A DNA stretch of 64,000 bases from Aestuariivita sp. (lineage in GTDB: Bacteria > Pseudomonadota > Alphaproteobacteria > Rhodobacterales > Rhodobacteraceae), in assembly GCA_018401465.1 (NCBI GenBank), contig JAGYKE010000004.1, positions 1,767,857 to 1,831,856 of the forward strand. Direction: 5' to 3'. Below are positions 1 through 9,345 of this stretch, piece after piece. Position 1 is the stretch's first letter. Every line of letters starts with the position of its first letter. The notes beneath the pieces were generated by a model. It made no database searches, was not told the DNA's origin, and was given only the letters and a program-made list of their open reading frames with translations. The position numbers and the translations under genes are program-made.

Positions 1-1668
1 ATCCTTTCCGAGCAGTATGACCAAGCGGTGATCGCCTGCCGCGATGGCTGGCGGGTGCTGGTGCATCGCGGGCCGAGCCAGATCCAGTTCTGGTTCATCG
101 CGCTTGCCATCGGGATCGCGGCGGGTTTTGCCGCGCTCTTTTTCCGCAAGGGGATCGAGGCGCTTGAGGCGTTTCTCTACCGCGCGGGCGGGACCGAGAT
201 GATCCACACCGCTGCCGCCGAACTGCCTTGGTATGTGCTGCTGACCATTCCGGCGGTGGGCGGGCTGATCGTTGGGCTGATCCTGCACCGCTTCACCCCG
301 GACGGGCGGGTGCGTTCGGTCGCCGACGTGATCGAGGGCGCGGCGCTGCGCGACGGCCGGGTCGAGACGCGGGCGGGGCTGGCTTCTGCGGCGGCGTCGC
401 TGATCACGCTGTCCTCGGGCGGGTCTTCGGGGCGCGAGGGGCCGGTGGTGCATCTCGCCGCGGTCATCTCGACGAAGGTCTGCCGCTGGATCCGCGCTGA
501 CGGGATCACCGGACGCGATCTTCTGGGCTGTGCAGTGGCCGCCGCCGTCTCGGCGAGTTTCAATGCCCCCATCGCGGGCGCGCTCTTTGCGCTGGAAGTG
601 GTGCTGCGCCACTTCGCCGTCCATGCCTTTGCCCCCATCGTCATCGCCGCCGTTGCGGGGACGGTGATCAACCGGCTGGAATTCGGCGACGTCACCGAAT
701 TCACCCTCGCCCAGCCCGGCGCGCTGCAATTCTATGTCGAACTGCCGGCCTTCCTGCTTCTGGGTCTGACCTGCGGGCTGGTCGCGGTGGCGCTGATGAA
801 GGCGATTTTCTTCGCCGAGGATGTCGCGAACCACCTGCAGGCACGCACCGGCCTGCCGCGCTGGTTGCGGCCGGCCTGTGCGGGGTTGATGCTGGGGGCG
901 ATCGCCATCTTCTTTCCGCACATCATCGGGGTCGGCTACCAGACGACGTCGCTGGCGCTGACCGGTCAGCTTGCCCTGCACGAAGCAGTGGTCTTCGCGG
1001 TGCTCAAGACCGTCGCGGTGGCGATCACCATGGGCGGGCGCATGGGCGGCGGTGTCTTTTCGCCCGCGCTGATGGTGGGGGCGCTGACAGGGCTGGCCTT
1101 CGGGCTGATTGCGACGGCGATCTTTCCCGACGTGTCGGGGTCCTACACGCTCTATGCGCTGGCGGGGATGGGGGCGGTCGCGGCGGCGGTCCTCGGCGCG
1201 CCGATCTCGACCACGCTCATCGTCTTCGAGCTGACCGGCGACTGGCAGACCGGGCTTGCGGTGATGGTTGCGGTGTCGCTGTCGACTGCACTTGCCTCGC
1301 GTCTGGTGGACCGGTCGTTCTTCCTGACCCAACTCGAACGCCGCGGCATCCATCTTGCCGCCGGGCCGCAGGCCTATCTTCTGGCGCTGGTGCGTGTCGG
1401 GGGCATCATGCGAGCACCCGACGACCCGCGCGCGGCGCCCCTGCCGGAGTGCAGGGACATGATCGCAGAGGGCATCCATATCGATGTCAACAGCACGCTC
1501 GAGACGGCGCTTCCCGTCTTCGACCGCACCGGCGCGACCTTCATCCCCGTGGTTTCCCACGCCGCAGACACCAACGTCCCCGAACTTCAGGGCGCGCTGT
1601 TCCACATCGATGCGCTGAAGGCCTATAATCGAGCGCTTGCGGCGACGGCGGCCGAGGAACACTCGTAA
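1..1668 (+). CDS. ClC-family chloride channel/antiporter, 5' partial
   Basis: Integral-membrane ClC protein that moves chloride, probably in exchange for protons. The frame is open to base 1 with no stop, so the true start probably lies left of the window; a GTG at 28 is only an internal candidate. Counting from that GTG, the second selectivity motif GREGP is at residues 135-139 with its gating Glu137, and the GxFxP motif lies in GGVFSP at 341-346. The Glu gate argues for an exchanger rather than a channel. The usual first motif GSGIP is not present: the matching stretch before the conserved EGA reads RVRSVADVIEGA (94-105). A short C-terminal cytoplasmic tail (about residues 460-546) looks like part of a CBS region. 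Family assignment is secure; ion specificity is inference. Confidence 0.93.
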   Translation: MLSEQYDQAVIACRDGWRVLVHRGPSQIQFWFIALAIGIAAGFAALFFRKGIEALEAFLYRAGGTEMIHTAAAELPWYVLLTIPAVGGLIVGLILHRFTPDGRVRSVADVIEGAALRDGRVETRAGLASAAASLITLSSGGSSGREGPVVHLAAVISTKVCRWIRADGITGRDLLGCAVAAAVSASFNAPIAGALFALEVVLRHFAVHAFAPIVIAAVAGTVINRLEFGDVTEFTLAQPGALQFYVELPAFLLLGLTCGLVAVALMKAIFFAEDVANHLQARTGLPRWLRPACAGLMLGAIAIFFPHIIGVGYQTTSLALTGQLALHEAVVFAVLKTVAVAITMGGRMGGGVFSPALMVGALTGLAFGLIATAIFPDVSGSYTLYALAGMGAVAAAVLGAPISTTLIVFELTGDWQTGLAVMVAVSLSTALASRLVDRSFFLTQLERRGIHLAAGPQAYLLALVRVGGIMRAPDDPRAAPLPECRDMIAEGIHIDVNSTLETALPVFDRTGATFIPVVSHAADTNVPELQGALFHIDALKAYNRALAATAAEEHS

Positions 1669-1808
1669 ACCCGAAACAGTGCACGTTTCCTCCCGACATT
1701 GTTTCCAGTCCGGGAACTGTGCGCCGCGATGGCGCCAAAATCGTTGTCCGCGCCGTGCAGACGGCTTTATTCTCTGACCCTGTTGACGAGTGAACCGTGG
1801 GGGTTTCC

Positions 1809-3068
1809 ATGTGGGTCTATTTTTTCTTTCCTCTTGTTGCCACGGCATTGCTTGCGATTGGCTTTGACTGGTTCGACGACGACGACGACGATAACTTCAG
1901 AGACGACAGGTCCGGCACCGATACGGACGGCAACAATCCGGGCGACGACACGGTCGGCGGCGGTGGCGATGACACGGTCGGCGGCGGTGGCGATGACACG
2001 GTCGGCGGCGGTGGCGATGACACGGTCGGCGGAGGTGGCGATGATACGGTCGGCGGCGGTGGCGGTGACACGGTCGGTGGCGGTGGCGATGATACGGTCG
2101 GCGGCGGTGGCGATGACACGGTTGGTGGCGGTGGTGGTGACACGGTCGGCGGCGGGGGCGGAGATACCGGGGGCAGCCCCGGGGGCACCCTTGCCGGGTT
2201 CACTCTGGGTACCCCGGATAACGATACCCTGACGGGGACGGCGGGTGACGATGCCTTTGCCGGTCTCGAGGGGAATGACAGCATCAGCGGCCTTTCTGGC
2301 GATGACTTCATTTTCGGCGATGGCGGCGAAGGGGTCGACAGTCTGACCGGCGGCACTGGCCAGGACACCCTGCGCGGCGGCGATGGCAACGACACGCTTG
2401 CCGGTGGCGGAGGTGGAGACGACCTTCTCGGCCAAGGCGGCAACGACTTCCTGTCCGGCGGTGACGCGGATGATTTCCTCGATGGCGGCGACGGCAACGA
2501 CTTCCTCGAAGGCAACGCGGGCCCCGACCTGTTGCGCGGTGGGACCGGGAACGACGTTCTGTTCGGCGGGTCGGGCAATGACGAACTTGATGGCGACGAA
2601 GGCAGTGACATCCTGATCGACTTCAGCGGTCAGAACACCCTGAGCGGGGGCGCCGGGAACGACGTGCTCGACGGCATCGGGAATGGCGCGACGCCCGGCG
2701 GGGGCTTTGAAGACATGGACGGGGATGAAGGCAACGACACGATCCGTGGCGATAGCGGCGACGAGATGTTCGGGGGGCCCGGACTCGATCAGTACGAGAT
2801 CCTTGTCCGGGGCGATTCCGCCAACGACGTATATATCGGCGACTTCGTCGTGACCTCGGATGCGGCGACGTCCGAGACGATGATCCTGCTCGGCCCTGAC
2901 GGGACCCCTTTGACCCCCGCGCAGATCGCCGCTGATGTGACCGTCATCAGTGACGGCGAGACATCGGCCATCGTGACCTATCTGGGCAATCCGGTGGTGT
3001 TCGTCGAGGGGGTGACGCCGGCCCAACTGGCCGACCAGTCGCTCTGGCTTGGCAACCTGACGCCCTGA
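1809..3068 (+). CDS. RTX-type calcium-binding repeat protein, paralog 1
   Basis: About 419 residues. A hydrophobic N-terminus (residues 1-19) is followed by an Asp run, a DDTVGGGG tandem linker (about 46-117), then glycine/aspartate nonapeptide repeats of the hemolysin type (for example GGDGNDTLAGGG) to about residue 330. Such repeats form Ca2+-binding beta-rolls in secreted proteins. The last 65 residues match the end of the next gene closely (PLTPAQIAADVT and LADQSLWL are shared), so the two are tandem paralogs. ATG 1809 is preferred over GTG 1797 because GGGGG sits 6 nt upstream and the product then begins like its paralog. Export is expected, but whether the N-terminus is a signal or an anchor is not clear, and no type I secretion genes are nearby. 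The exact biological role is unknown. Confidence 0.85.
   Translation: MWVYFFFPLVATALLAIGFDWFDDDDDDNFRDDRSGTDTDGNNPGDDTVGGGGDDTVGGGGDDTVGGGGDDTVGGGGDDTVGGGGGDTVGGGGDDTVGGGGDDTVGGGGGDTVGGGGGDTGGSPGGTLAGFTLGTPDNDTLTGTAGDDAFAGLEGNDSISGLSGDDFIFGDGGEGVDSLTGGTGQDTLRGGDGNDTLAGGGGGDDLLGQGGNDFLSGGDADDFLDGGDGNDFLEGNAGPDLLRGGTGNDVLFGGSGNDELDGDEGSDILIDFSGQNTLSGGAGNDVLDGIGNGATPGGGFEDMDGDEGNDTIRGDSGDEMFGGPGLDQYEILVRGDSANDVYIGDFVVTSDAATSETMILLGPDGTPLTPAQIAADVTVISDGETSAIVTYLGNPVVFVEGVTPAQLADQSLWLGNLTP
1944..2159 (+). repeat. 24-bp in-frame minisatellite, 9 units
   Basis: Nine consecutive 24-bp units inside the first RTX gene encode DDTVGGGG, with GDTVGGGG variants, and a degenerate tenth unit follows. Several units are identical or differ at one or two wobble bases. 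As 24 is divisible by three, gain or loss of units changes linker length without changing frame. Confidence 0.95.
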
Positions 3069-3287
3069 TCCGACCGCCGGACGCGCGCCCCTTGCTGATC
3101 GCGGGGGGCACAAGGTGAATCAGGGCGATGCGGTATTGTCGCCGTTTCATGAACACCGGACACATGGCGGCGATATCGTTTACAGATCGTGCACTGTTTA
3201 ACTTAATTCCGACATAATCCTTTACCGCGCCCCTGCTTGCCGCTTACCAAATCGTTAACGGGTGTTTTTTTTAACGAGGTCGCGTAC

Positions 3288-4505
3288 ATGTTGGCGCTGT
3301 TGTTGTTGCCGTTTCTTGCACTTGGCGCGCTGGTTCTTGACGACGAGGATGACCCCGTTCCCGCAGACGATGATCTGCCGCAGTCCCGGCCGGACCTCGA
3401 TGGCGACGACCTTCTGAACGGGACCGGTGCGCCGAACCTGCTGCAGGGTGGCCCGGGTGACGACACGATCCAGGGCTTCGCGGGTGCGGATACGCTGATC
3501 GGCGGAGCCGACGATGACTTGATGCGCGGCGGCAATGGCAACGATCTGATGTCCGGTTGGGCCGGAAACGACACCATGGAGGGCAATGCGGGGGCCGACA
3601 CGCTCAACGGGGGTGCCGGCGACGACTCCATTCTCGGCAATGCGGGCGACGATCTGCTGCGGGGCCAGAACGGCGACGACATCCTTTTCGGTGGCGCGGG
3701 CGAGAACACCATTCTCGGCGGATCGGGCTCGGACGTTCTGGCGGATGGCGACGATGATGGCCTGCTCGATGGCGGGCCCGGTGCGGACCAGCTCTTCGGC
3801 GCAGAGGGCAACGACACGCTGCTGGGCGGCGGTGGCGCAGACCGGCTCAATGGTGTGGGCGGCAATGACCTCCTGCGCGGCGGCTTCGGGAATGACGAAC
3901 TCTTTGGCGGGGACGGGAACGACAGCCTGTTCGGGCAAAGCGGCGACGACACGATCGAAGCAGGGTCTGGCAATGACGCCTTGCGGGGTGGCGGTGGAAA
4001 CGACGTGCTTCTGGGCGGCTTTGGTGATGACATTCTGTCCGGCGGTGACGGAAATGACAGCCTGTTCGACAGCGTCGGTCAGAACGTCCTGTCGGGCGAT
4101 GGCGGCAATGATCTTCTGAGCGCGTTCTTCAACGGAACCACGCCCGGTGGCGATGACCTGCTTGGAGGCGATGGGCAGGACACCCTGCAGGGCGATTCAA
4201 ATGACACCCTGACCGGTGGCGCGGGCCTCGACAGTTTCGGGGTCATGCAGAACGGCGCCCCGGCCACCTTCGCCACCATCACGGATTTCGACACGACCCC
4301 GGGCGCGTTCGAGCGGATCACGCTGTTCGACGAAACCGCCGTCCCCCTGACGCCTGCGCAGATCGCCGCTGACGTGACCATCATCGCGGGCCCGGATGGC
4401 GATGCGCTGATCACGGTCTCGGGAAACCCTGTTGCGCTGCTTCAGGGGGTCACGCCTGCAGAACTGGCCGACCAGTCGCTCTGGCTGAACAACCTGACGC
4501 TCTAG
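3288..4505 (+). CDS. RTX-type calcium-binding repeat protein, paralog 2
   Basis: About 405 residues, paralogous to the gene 219 bp upstream. The start ATG 3288 is preceded by GAGGT at a good distance and gives MLALLLLPFLALGALVL followed by an acidic stretch, the same N-terminal plan as paralog 1. Residues from about 40 to 300 are back-to-back RTX units (for example GGDGNDSLFG). The C-terminal 65 residues share PLTPAQIAADVT, GVTPA and LADQSLWL with paralog 1, including near-identical DNA, which points to recent duplication or gene conversion. It lacks the DDTVGGGG linker. The stop codon overlaps the stop of the converging gene in a CTAG. Secreted or surface calcium-binding protein by family; function unknown. 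Confidence 0.85.
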   Translation: MLALLLLPFLALGALVLDDEDDPVPADDDLPQSRPDLDGDDLLNGTGAPNLLQGGPGDDTIQGFAGADTLIGGADDDLMRGGNGNDLMSGWAGNDTMEGNAGADTLNGGAGDDSILGNAGDDLLRGQNGDDILFGGAGENTILGGSGSDVLADGDDDGLLDGGPGADQLFGAEGNDTLLGGGGADRLNGVGGNDLLRGGFGNDELFGGDGNDSLFGQSGDDTIEAGSGNDALRGGGGNDVLLGGFGDDILSGGDGNDSLFDSVGQNVLSGDGGNDLLSAFFNGTTPGGDDLLGGDGQDTLQGDSNDTLTGGAGLDSFGVMQNGAPATFATITDFDTTPGAFERITLFDETAVPLTPAQIAADVTIIAGPDGDALITVSGNPVALLQGVTPAELADQSLWLNNLTL

Positions 4506-4846
4506 ACCCGCTCCACCGTGACCTTGTCGCCGACGTAGAAGGCGAGGTGGTCCTTGATCTCGGCGACGCCCTCCTTCGGGCTCTCATAGCTCCAGACGGC
4601 GTTCGGGATCGTCTCGGACTTGGTCACGATCGAGAAATAGCTGGCATCGCCCTTGTGGGGGCAATGGGTGGATTTCGACGTCCGGTCGAGGAAGGCCATC
4701 GCCACATCCTCGCGCGGGAAATAGATCACGAAGGGATAATCCCCCTCGGTCAGTTCCAGCGCGCGGGTGCTTTCGCCCAGAACCGCGCCGCCCGACCGCA
4801 CGGTCCAGGTGCCCTCGGCTCTGCGGATACGGATATGGTCAGCCAT
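4502..4846 (-). CDS. DUF427 domain protein
   Basis: A 114-residue protein that is a single DUF427 domain, recognised by the central THCPHKGDASYFSI stretch and the WSYESP segment close to the C-terminus. DUF427 proteins are small beta-tent folds of unknown biochemistry found widely in alphaproteobacteria and actinobacteria. There is no signal peptide or membrane segment, so it should be cytosolic. It converges on the second RTX gene, with overlapping stops, and sits 69 bp downstream of the aminopeptidase gene on the same strand. Function cannot be assigned from sequence. Confidence 0.85.
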   Translation of the reverse strand: MADHIRIRRAEGTWTVRSGGAVLGESTRALELTEGDYPFVIYFPREDVAMAFLDRTSKSTHCPHKGDASYFSIVTKSETIPNAVWSYESPKEGVAEIKDHLAFYVGDKVTVERV

Positions 4847-4915
4847 CGGGATAGTCCTTTCCTGCGCGGAACCTGTGCCTGTCCCATCTGACGGATGCCC
4901 TGTAACAGGCGGGTG

Positions 4916-6709
4916 TCAGATCGCGGCAGTGGCCGCATCCAACCATGCCCGCGCAGCTTTGCCAAGGCGCGGCCCGACCTTTTCGCGCACCTCGCGGTGA
5001 TAGGCGTCAAGCCAGTCGCGTTCGGCCGGGGCCAGCATGTCGGTCACGATCAGGCGCCGGTCCAGCGGCACGAAGGTCAGCGTCTGCCAGCACAGCATCT
5101 CGCGGTGGGCATCGCCGCCTTCGGGCACATCGGCGCGGGTGACGACGACCAGATTCTCGATCCGGATGCCGAAGGCGCCTTCGCGGTAATAGCCGGGCTC
5201 GTTCGACAGGATCATGCCGGGTTCCAGCGGTACATGGCTTATCCGGCTCAGCCGCTGGGGGCCTTCATGCACGCTGAGGTAGGCGCCGACGCCGTGCCCC
5301 AGCCCATGGTCGAAATCCTGATGTGCAAGCCAGAGCGGCATGCGCCCCGCCATCTCGATGTCGCGGCCGGCAAGGCCCTTGGGCCAGCGCAGGCGGCTCA
5401 TCCCGATCATGCCCTGCAGGACGCGGGTATAGGCGGCCTTCTCCTCGGGCCCCACATCCCCGATCGCGACGGTGCGGGTGATGTCGGTGGTACCGTCGAG
5501 ATACTGCCCGCCCGAATCGAGCACGAGAAGATGCCCGTCCTCCAGCCGCGCATCGGTGTCTTCCGTCACGCGGTAATGCATGATCGCGCCGTTGGGGCCG
5601 GTGCCCGCGATGGTGTCAAAGCTGATGTCCTGCAGCGCGTTGTCGCGGCGGCGCGCCTCTTCCAGCCGGGTGACGACCTGCGTTTCAGTGAGGCTGCCGG
5701 GGGCCTGATCGTCCAGCCAGGCCAGCAGGTCGATCATCGCCACCGCGTCGCGCAGATGTGCCTCGGCCATGCCCGCGATCTCGACCCTGTTCTTGCGTGC
5801 CTTGGGCAGCGCGCACGGATCGCGGCCAAGGCGCGCCTCGGCCACCCGATCACGCACCGCCACTGGGCAGGTGTCGCGGTCAAGAAGGACGGGACCGGAC
5901 AGGTCTTCCAGATGCGCGGCGAAGTCGGCCGGGTCGTGCACGCGCACCGAGGATCCGAGGTGATCGCACAGATCCCCAAGCTTTTCCGCAGCGACGAACA
6001 GGTCGACACGGGCATCAGCATGCAGAATTGCAAAGCCATGCATCACCGGGTTCTTCGGCACGTCCGAGCCGCGGATGTTCAGAAGCCAGCAGATGCTGTC
6101 GGGCAGGGTGATCGCCGCCGCCGTCGTTCCGTCTGCGCGCAGACCCTCGGCCAGACGCGCGATCTTGTCGGCATGCGCCTCGCCCGCGAACTCCATCGGA
6201 TGCACCCGCGCCGGGGCCATGGGCGGGGCAGGCTGGTCGGTCCAGACCGCGTCCACCGGGTTGCGGTCCACCGCGACAAGGTCGATCCGCGTGCCCGCCA
6301 GCGCCTCGCGCGCCTCGTCGATCTGGGCGACAGACATCAGCCATGGGTCGAAGCCCACGCGCCCGCCCTGCGGCAGCTGCGCCTTCAGCCAGCCCGCCAG
6401 CCGTTCTTCGGGCCAGGGGACGGGGGTGAAATGGGCCAGATCCACCTGCGCCTTGACCTGTGTGCGGTAGCGCCCGTCGATGAAGACCCCCGCAACCCCC
6501 TCCAGCACGACGCAGAAGCCCGCCGACCCGGTGAACCCGGTCAGCCAGGCCAGCCGGTCGTCCCGCGCAGCGACGTATTCGCCCTGATGCGCATCGGCGC
6601 GGGGGATGACGAAGCCGTCAAGGCCTTGCGCTGAAAGCACGCCGCGCAGCGCGGCCAGACGCGGCGGGCCCTGTTCGGGGCGGGCGGTCACTGTGAAGGT
6701 CTGGAACAT
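4916..6709 (-). CDS. Xaa-Pro aminopeptidase (M24B)
   Basis: A 597-residue cytosolic metallopeptidase of the aminopeptidase P type, removing N-terminal residues that precede proline. It has the long three-domain layout (two creatinase-like N-terminal domains, then the pita-bread catalytic domain) seen in eukaryotic XPNPEP1-like enzymes, rather than the shorter E. coli PepP. The five metal ligands are all visible: Asp398 (LDSGGQ), Asp409 (GTTDIT), His472 (GLGHGVG), Glu504 (NEPGYY) and Glu518 (RIEN). The gene lies 43 bp downstream of cobT on the same strand and may be cotranscribed with it. Functional call is confident; physiological peptide substrates are unknown. Confidence 0.95.
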   Translation of the reverse strand: MFQTFTVTARPEQGPPRLAALRGVLSAQGLDGFVIPRADAHQGEYVAARDDRLAWLTGFTGSAGFCVVLEGVAGVFIDGRYRTQVKAQVDLAHFTPVPWPEERLAGWLKAQLPQGGRVGFDPWLMSVAQIDEAREALAGTRIDLVAVDRNPVDAVWTDQPAPPMAPARVHPMEFAGEAHADKIARLAEGLRADGTTAAAITLPDSICWLLNIRGSDVPKNPVMHGFAILHADARVDLFVAAEKLGDLCDHLGSSVRVHDPADFAAHLEDLSGPVLLDRDTCPVAVRDRVAEARLGRDPCALPKARKNRVEIAGMAEAHLRDAVAMIDLLAWLDDQAPGSLTETQVVTRLEEARRRDNALQDISFDTIAGTGPNGAIMHYRVTEDTDARLEDGHLLVLDSGGQYLDGTTDITRTVAIGDVGPEEKAAYTRVLQGMIGMSRLRWPKGLAGRDIEMAGRMPLWLAHQDFDHGLGHGVGAYLSVHEGPQRLSRISHVPLEPGMILSNEPGYYREGAFGIRIENLVVVTRADVPEGGDAHREMLCWQTLTFVPLDRRLIVTDMLAPAERDWLDAYHREVREKVGPRLGKAARAWLDAATAAI

Positions 6710-6752
6710 CGGACTGCCCCCTTTGGGTCCCGGAAATACGGCTGCGTCAGGC

Positions 6753-8627
6753 TCAGCTTGCGCGCCTGATCCCCATGACGCGCGCCCGCGCCCGCGGATC
6801 GGTGTCGAACAGCGCGGCCAGCTGTTCCGTCATCGCGCCTGCCAACTGATCGACATCGGTGATCGTCACCGCGCGGTTGTAATAGCGCGTCACGTCATGG
6901 CCGATGCCGATGGCCAAGAGTTCCACCTGCTTGCGCCGTTCGACCATGGCGATCACGTCGCGCAGGTGCTTTTCGAGGTAATTCGCCGGGTTCACCGACA
7001 GCGTCGAATCGTCCACCGGCGCGCCGTCGGAAATCACCATCAGGATCTTGCGCTGTTCGCGTCGCATCAGCATCCGCCGGTGCGCCCATTCCAGCGCCTC
7101 GCCGTCGATATTTTCCTTCAACAGGCCTTCCTTCATCATCAGGCCAAGATTGGGCCGCGTGCGCCGCCAGGGGGCATCCGCGCTCTTGTAGATGATGTGG
7201 CGCAGGTCGTTCAGGCGGCCGGGCTGCTGGGGGCGGCCTTCGTTCAGCCAGGCCTCGCGCGATTGCCCGCCCTTCCAGGCCCGGGTGGTGAAGCCAAGGA
7301 TTTCCACCTTCACGTTGCAGCGTTCGAGCGTGCGCGCCAGCACGTCGGCACAGATCGCCGCGATGGAGATGGGACGCCCGCGCATGGACCCCGAATTGTC
7401 CAGAAGCAGCGTGACCACGGTGTCGCGGAACTCGGTGTCTTTTTCGACCTTGAAGGACAGGGGCGTCGTCGGGTTCGCCACCACGCGCGCAAGCCGCGCG
7501 ACATCGAGGATGCCTTCCTCGAGGTCGAATTCCCAGCTGCGGTTCTGCTGGGCCTGAAGACGGCGCATCAGCTTGTTCGCCAGACGGCTGACCGCGCCCT
7601 TCAGCGGTTCCAGCTGCTGGTCGAGATAGGCGCGCAGGCGTTCCAGTTCGATCGGATCGGCCAGATCCTCGGCCGAGATTTCCTCGTCGAAGCGGGTGTC
7701 ATAGACCTTGTAGGCCGGATCGGCCTCGCTGACCGGCTGGGGCGGCGGCGGCTCGAGAGGCGCCTCGCCCTCGGGCATCTCGGTGTCTTCGCCCAGCTCC
7801 TGGTCGGCCATCTCGTCCATGCTGACCTGGGCTTGCGCCGAGTCCTGGCTGTCGTCCTGCGACTGCTCGGGGTTGGCCTCGGCGTCGTCCTCGCTGTCGT
7901 CCTGACCGGTCGACTCCGGGTCCTGTTCTTCTTCGGCGCTGTCCTGTGCGTCGTCTTCCTGATCCTCGTCGATCTGGTCGGGATCGTCGCCCAGCTGGTC
8001 GCCATAGCCCAGATCGGTGATGATCTGCCGCGCGAAACGCGCGAAGGACGCCTGATCGGACAGCTTGTCCTGTAATCCCTCCAGCGTGCCGCCCGCCTGA
8101 TCCTCGATGAATCCCTGCCAGAGCTCCATCACGTTCTGCGCGCCGCCGGGCATCTTCCGACCCGTGGCAAGGTGCCGGATCAGATAGCCCGCCGCGACCG
8201 CCAGCGGCGCCTCGGAGGCCTGCTTGATCTGGTCATAGCCGCGCCGCATCGCCTCGTGCCCGATCTTGGCGTCGATGTTGCCCGCTGTGCCCGGCATGTC
8301 GCGCGCGCCCATCGCCTCGCAGCGCGCGGTCTCCATCGCCTCGTAGAGATCGCGCGCCATGTCGCCCGGGGGCGCATATTTCGCATGCACGCCCGTGTCG
8401 TGATACTTGCGGTGCAGCGCCAGCGCATCCGCCGTGCCGCGCGCCAAAAGCACCTCGTCCCGGCCCATCCGGCGGCTGACCTGCGGCAGGCGCATCGTGT
8501 CGCCCGACACGCCCGAGGGATCGACCGAATAGGTCACCGTCAGGTCGGGATCGTCCGCCATGACCTTGGTCGCTTCGGCCAGCGCCTTCTTGAACGGATC
8601 GGCGGGGTTGTCTGAGGGTCTGCTCAT
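6753..8627 (-). CDS. cobT: Aerobic cobaltochelatase subunit CobT
   Basis: Large subunit of the CobN-CobS-CobT complex, which inserts Co2+ into hydrogenobyrinic acid a,c-diamide in aerobic vitamin B12 synthesis. The 624 residues split into an N-terminal helical domain (1-205), a very acidic linker (about 205-310, rich in DSED and DDSQDS), and a C-terminal von Willebrand A domain with the MIDAS motif DNSGS at 410-414. This matches the known CobT layout, with the AAA+ partner CobS encoded just upstream. A racemase-like gene is inserted between cobS and cobT with only 7 bp before this start. CobN is not in the window. Not to be confused with the phosphoribosyltransferase also called CobT, at 25 kb. 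Confidence 0.96.
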   Translation of the reverse strand: MSRPSDNPADPFKKALAEATKVMADDPDLTVTYSVDPSGVSGDTMRLPQVSRRMGRDEVLLARGTADALALHRKYHDTGVHAKYAPPGDMARDLYEAMETARCEAMGARDMPGTAGNIDAKIGHEAMRRGYDQIKQASEAPLAVAAGYLIRHLATGRKMPGGAQNVMELWQGFIEDQAGGTLEGLQDKLSDQASFARFARQIITDLGYGDQLGDDPDQIDEDQEDDAQDSAEEEQDPESTGQDDSEDDAEANPEQSQDDSQDSAQAQVSMDEMADQELGEDTEMPEGEAPLEPPPPQPVSEADPAYKVYDTRFDEEISAEDLADPIELERLRAYLDQQLEPLKGAVSRLANKLMRRLQAQQNRSWEFDLEEGILDVARLARVVANPTTPLSFKVEKDTEFRDTVVTLLLDNSGSMRGRPISIAAICADVLARTLERCNVKVEILGFTTRAWKGGQSREAWLNEGRPQQPGRLNDLRHIIYKSADAPWRRTRPNLGLMMKEGLLKENIDGEALEWAHRRMLMRREQRKILMVISDGAPVDDSTLSVNPANYLEKHLRDVIAMVERRKQVELLAIGIGHDVTRYYNRAVTITDVDQLAGAMTEQLAALFDTDPRARARVMGIRRAS

Positions 8628-8634
8628 ATCGCTC

Positions 8635-9345
8635 TCACATCAGGTCGGCCAGGGCGCGGCGGCCCGTGGCAAGGTCTGCCAGCACCGCGACATGCGCATC
8701 CAGCGCGTCGATGACCTTATATCCCGGGCCCGCGCCGTCAATCTTGCCGTCGAACACCAGGTTCAGGTCGGTCCCCGCCAGCACCACCGCATCGGCCCCG
8801 CGCGCGATCAGCTTGCGCCCTTCCCCGATGAAAAAGGCGCGTTCGGCCTCCGTGGCCGCCCCGCGCTGCGCGATGTCCTGATAGGCGCGACCCACTGCGT
8901 CCAGATCGCCCTCGGGCGCCAGTGCCTTCGTGCGGATCAGTTGCCCGTAAAGCCCCGTCGCCATCACGCGCGCAGTTCCCAGCAATCCCGCGGTCCTGAC
9001 GTCTTCCCGTTCCAAATACGCATCCAGCGGCTTCACACCCGACACCAGCGGCAGGGACGCAATCGCCGCCGTCTCAGCATAACAGAAATGCCCGCCCAGC
9101 GACGTGATCGCGGCGCAATCGCAGCTCGCCGCGCGCAGACGGTCGATCAGGCGCGCATAGACCTGCGCCTGCGCGGCGCGGTCATCGGCATTGAAGTTGC
9201 GGCCCAGCTCGCTCACCTGCGCGTGGACGATGGTCACTTGCGTGCCGTCGCCCGCGGCCCGGATTAGCCTGTCATAATAGGCCAGCGTCGCCGCGACGCC
9301 GATGCCGCCGATCAGCCCGATATGCAGCCGCGCCCCCGCGGCCAT
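8635..9345 (-). CDS. Aspartate/glutamate racemase-family protein lacking catalytic cysteines
   Basis: About 236 residues from ATG 9345, whose A overlaps the cobS stop (TGATG), so translation is coupled to cobS. The fold markers of the Asp/Glu racemase family are present: [12 protein letters not shown] at the N-terminus, GLLGTARVM (about 120-128) and a C-terminal [10 protein letters not shown]. Real racemases use two cysteines, in CTNTMH- and GCTE-like motifs. Here the first motif aligns as TSLGGH with Thr81, and the second as AGTD with Gly191, so both catalytic residues are replaced. A frame extends further upstream, but only inside cobS. Position between cobS and cobT suggests a cobalamin-linked or regulatory role, which is inference; racemase activity is doubtful. 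Confidence 0.85.
   Translation of the reverse strand: MAAGARLHIGLIGGIGVAATLAYYDRLIRAAGDGTQVTIVHAQVSELGRNFNADDRAAQAQVYARLIDRLRAASCDCAAITSLGGHFCYAETAAIASLPLVSGVKPLDAYLEREDVRTAGLLGTARVMATGLYGQLIRTKALAPEGDLDAVGRAYQDIAQRGAATEAERAFFIGEGRKLIARGADAVVLAGTDLNLVFDGKIDGAGPGYKVIDALDAHVAVLADLATGRRALADLM

Noticed and set aside
1944-2159. Tandem 24-bp repeats considered as a CRISPR array
   Set aside because: Units are contiguous with no unique spacers and encode an in-frame peptide repeat; no cas genes.
1767-3113. Minus-strand open frame of about 450 codons with Ala/Val/Ile repeats opposite the first RTX gene
   Set aside because: Repetitive because the RTX repeats are repetitive; the plus frame encodes canonical RTX units.
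3213-3218. CATAAT as a -10 box for the second RTX gene
   Set aside because: No acceptable -35 at the right distance.
4895-6634. Plus-strand open frame of about 580 codons opposite aminopeptidase P
   Set aside because: Shadow of the minus-strand gene, which has all five metal ligands.
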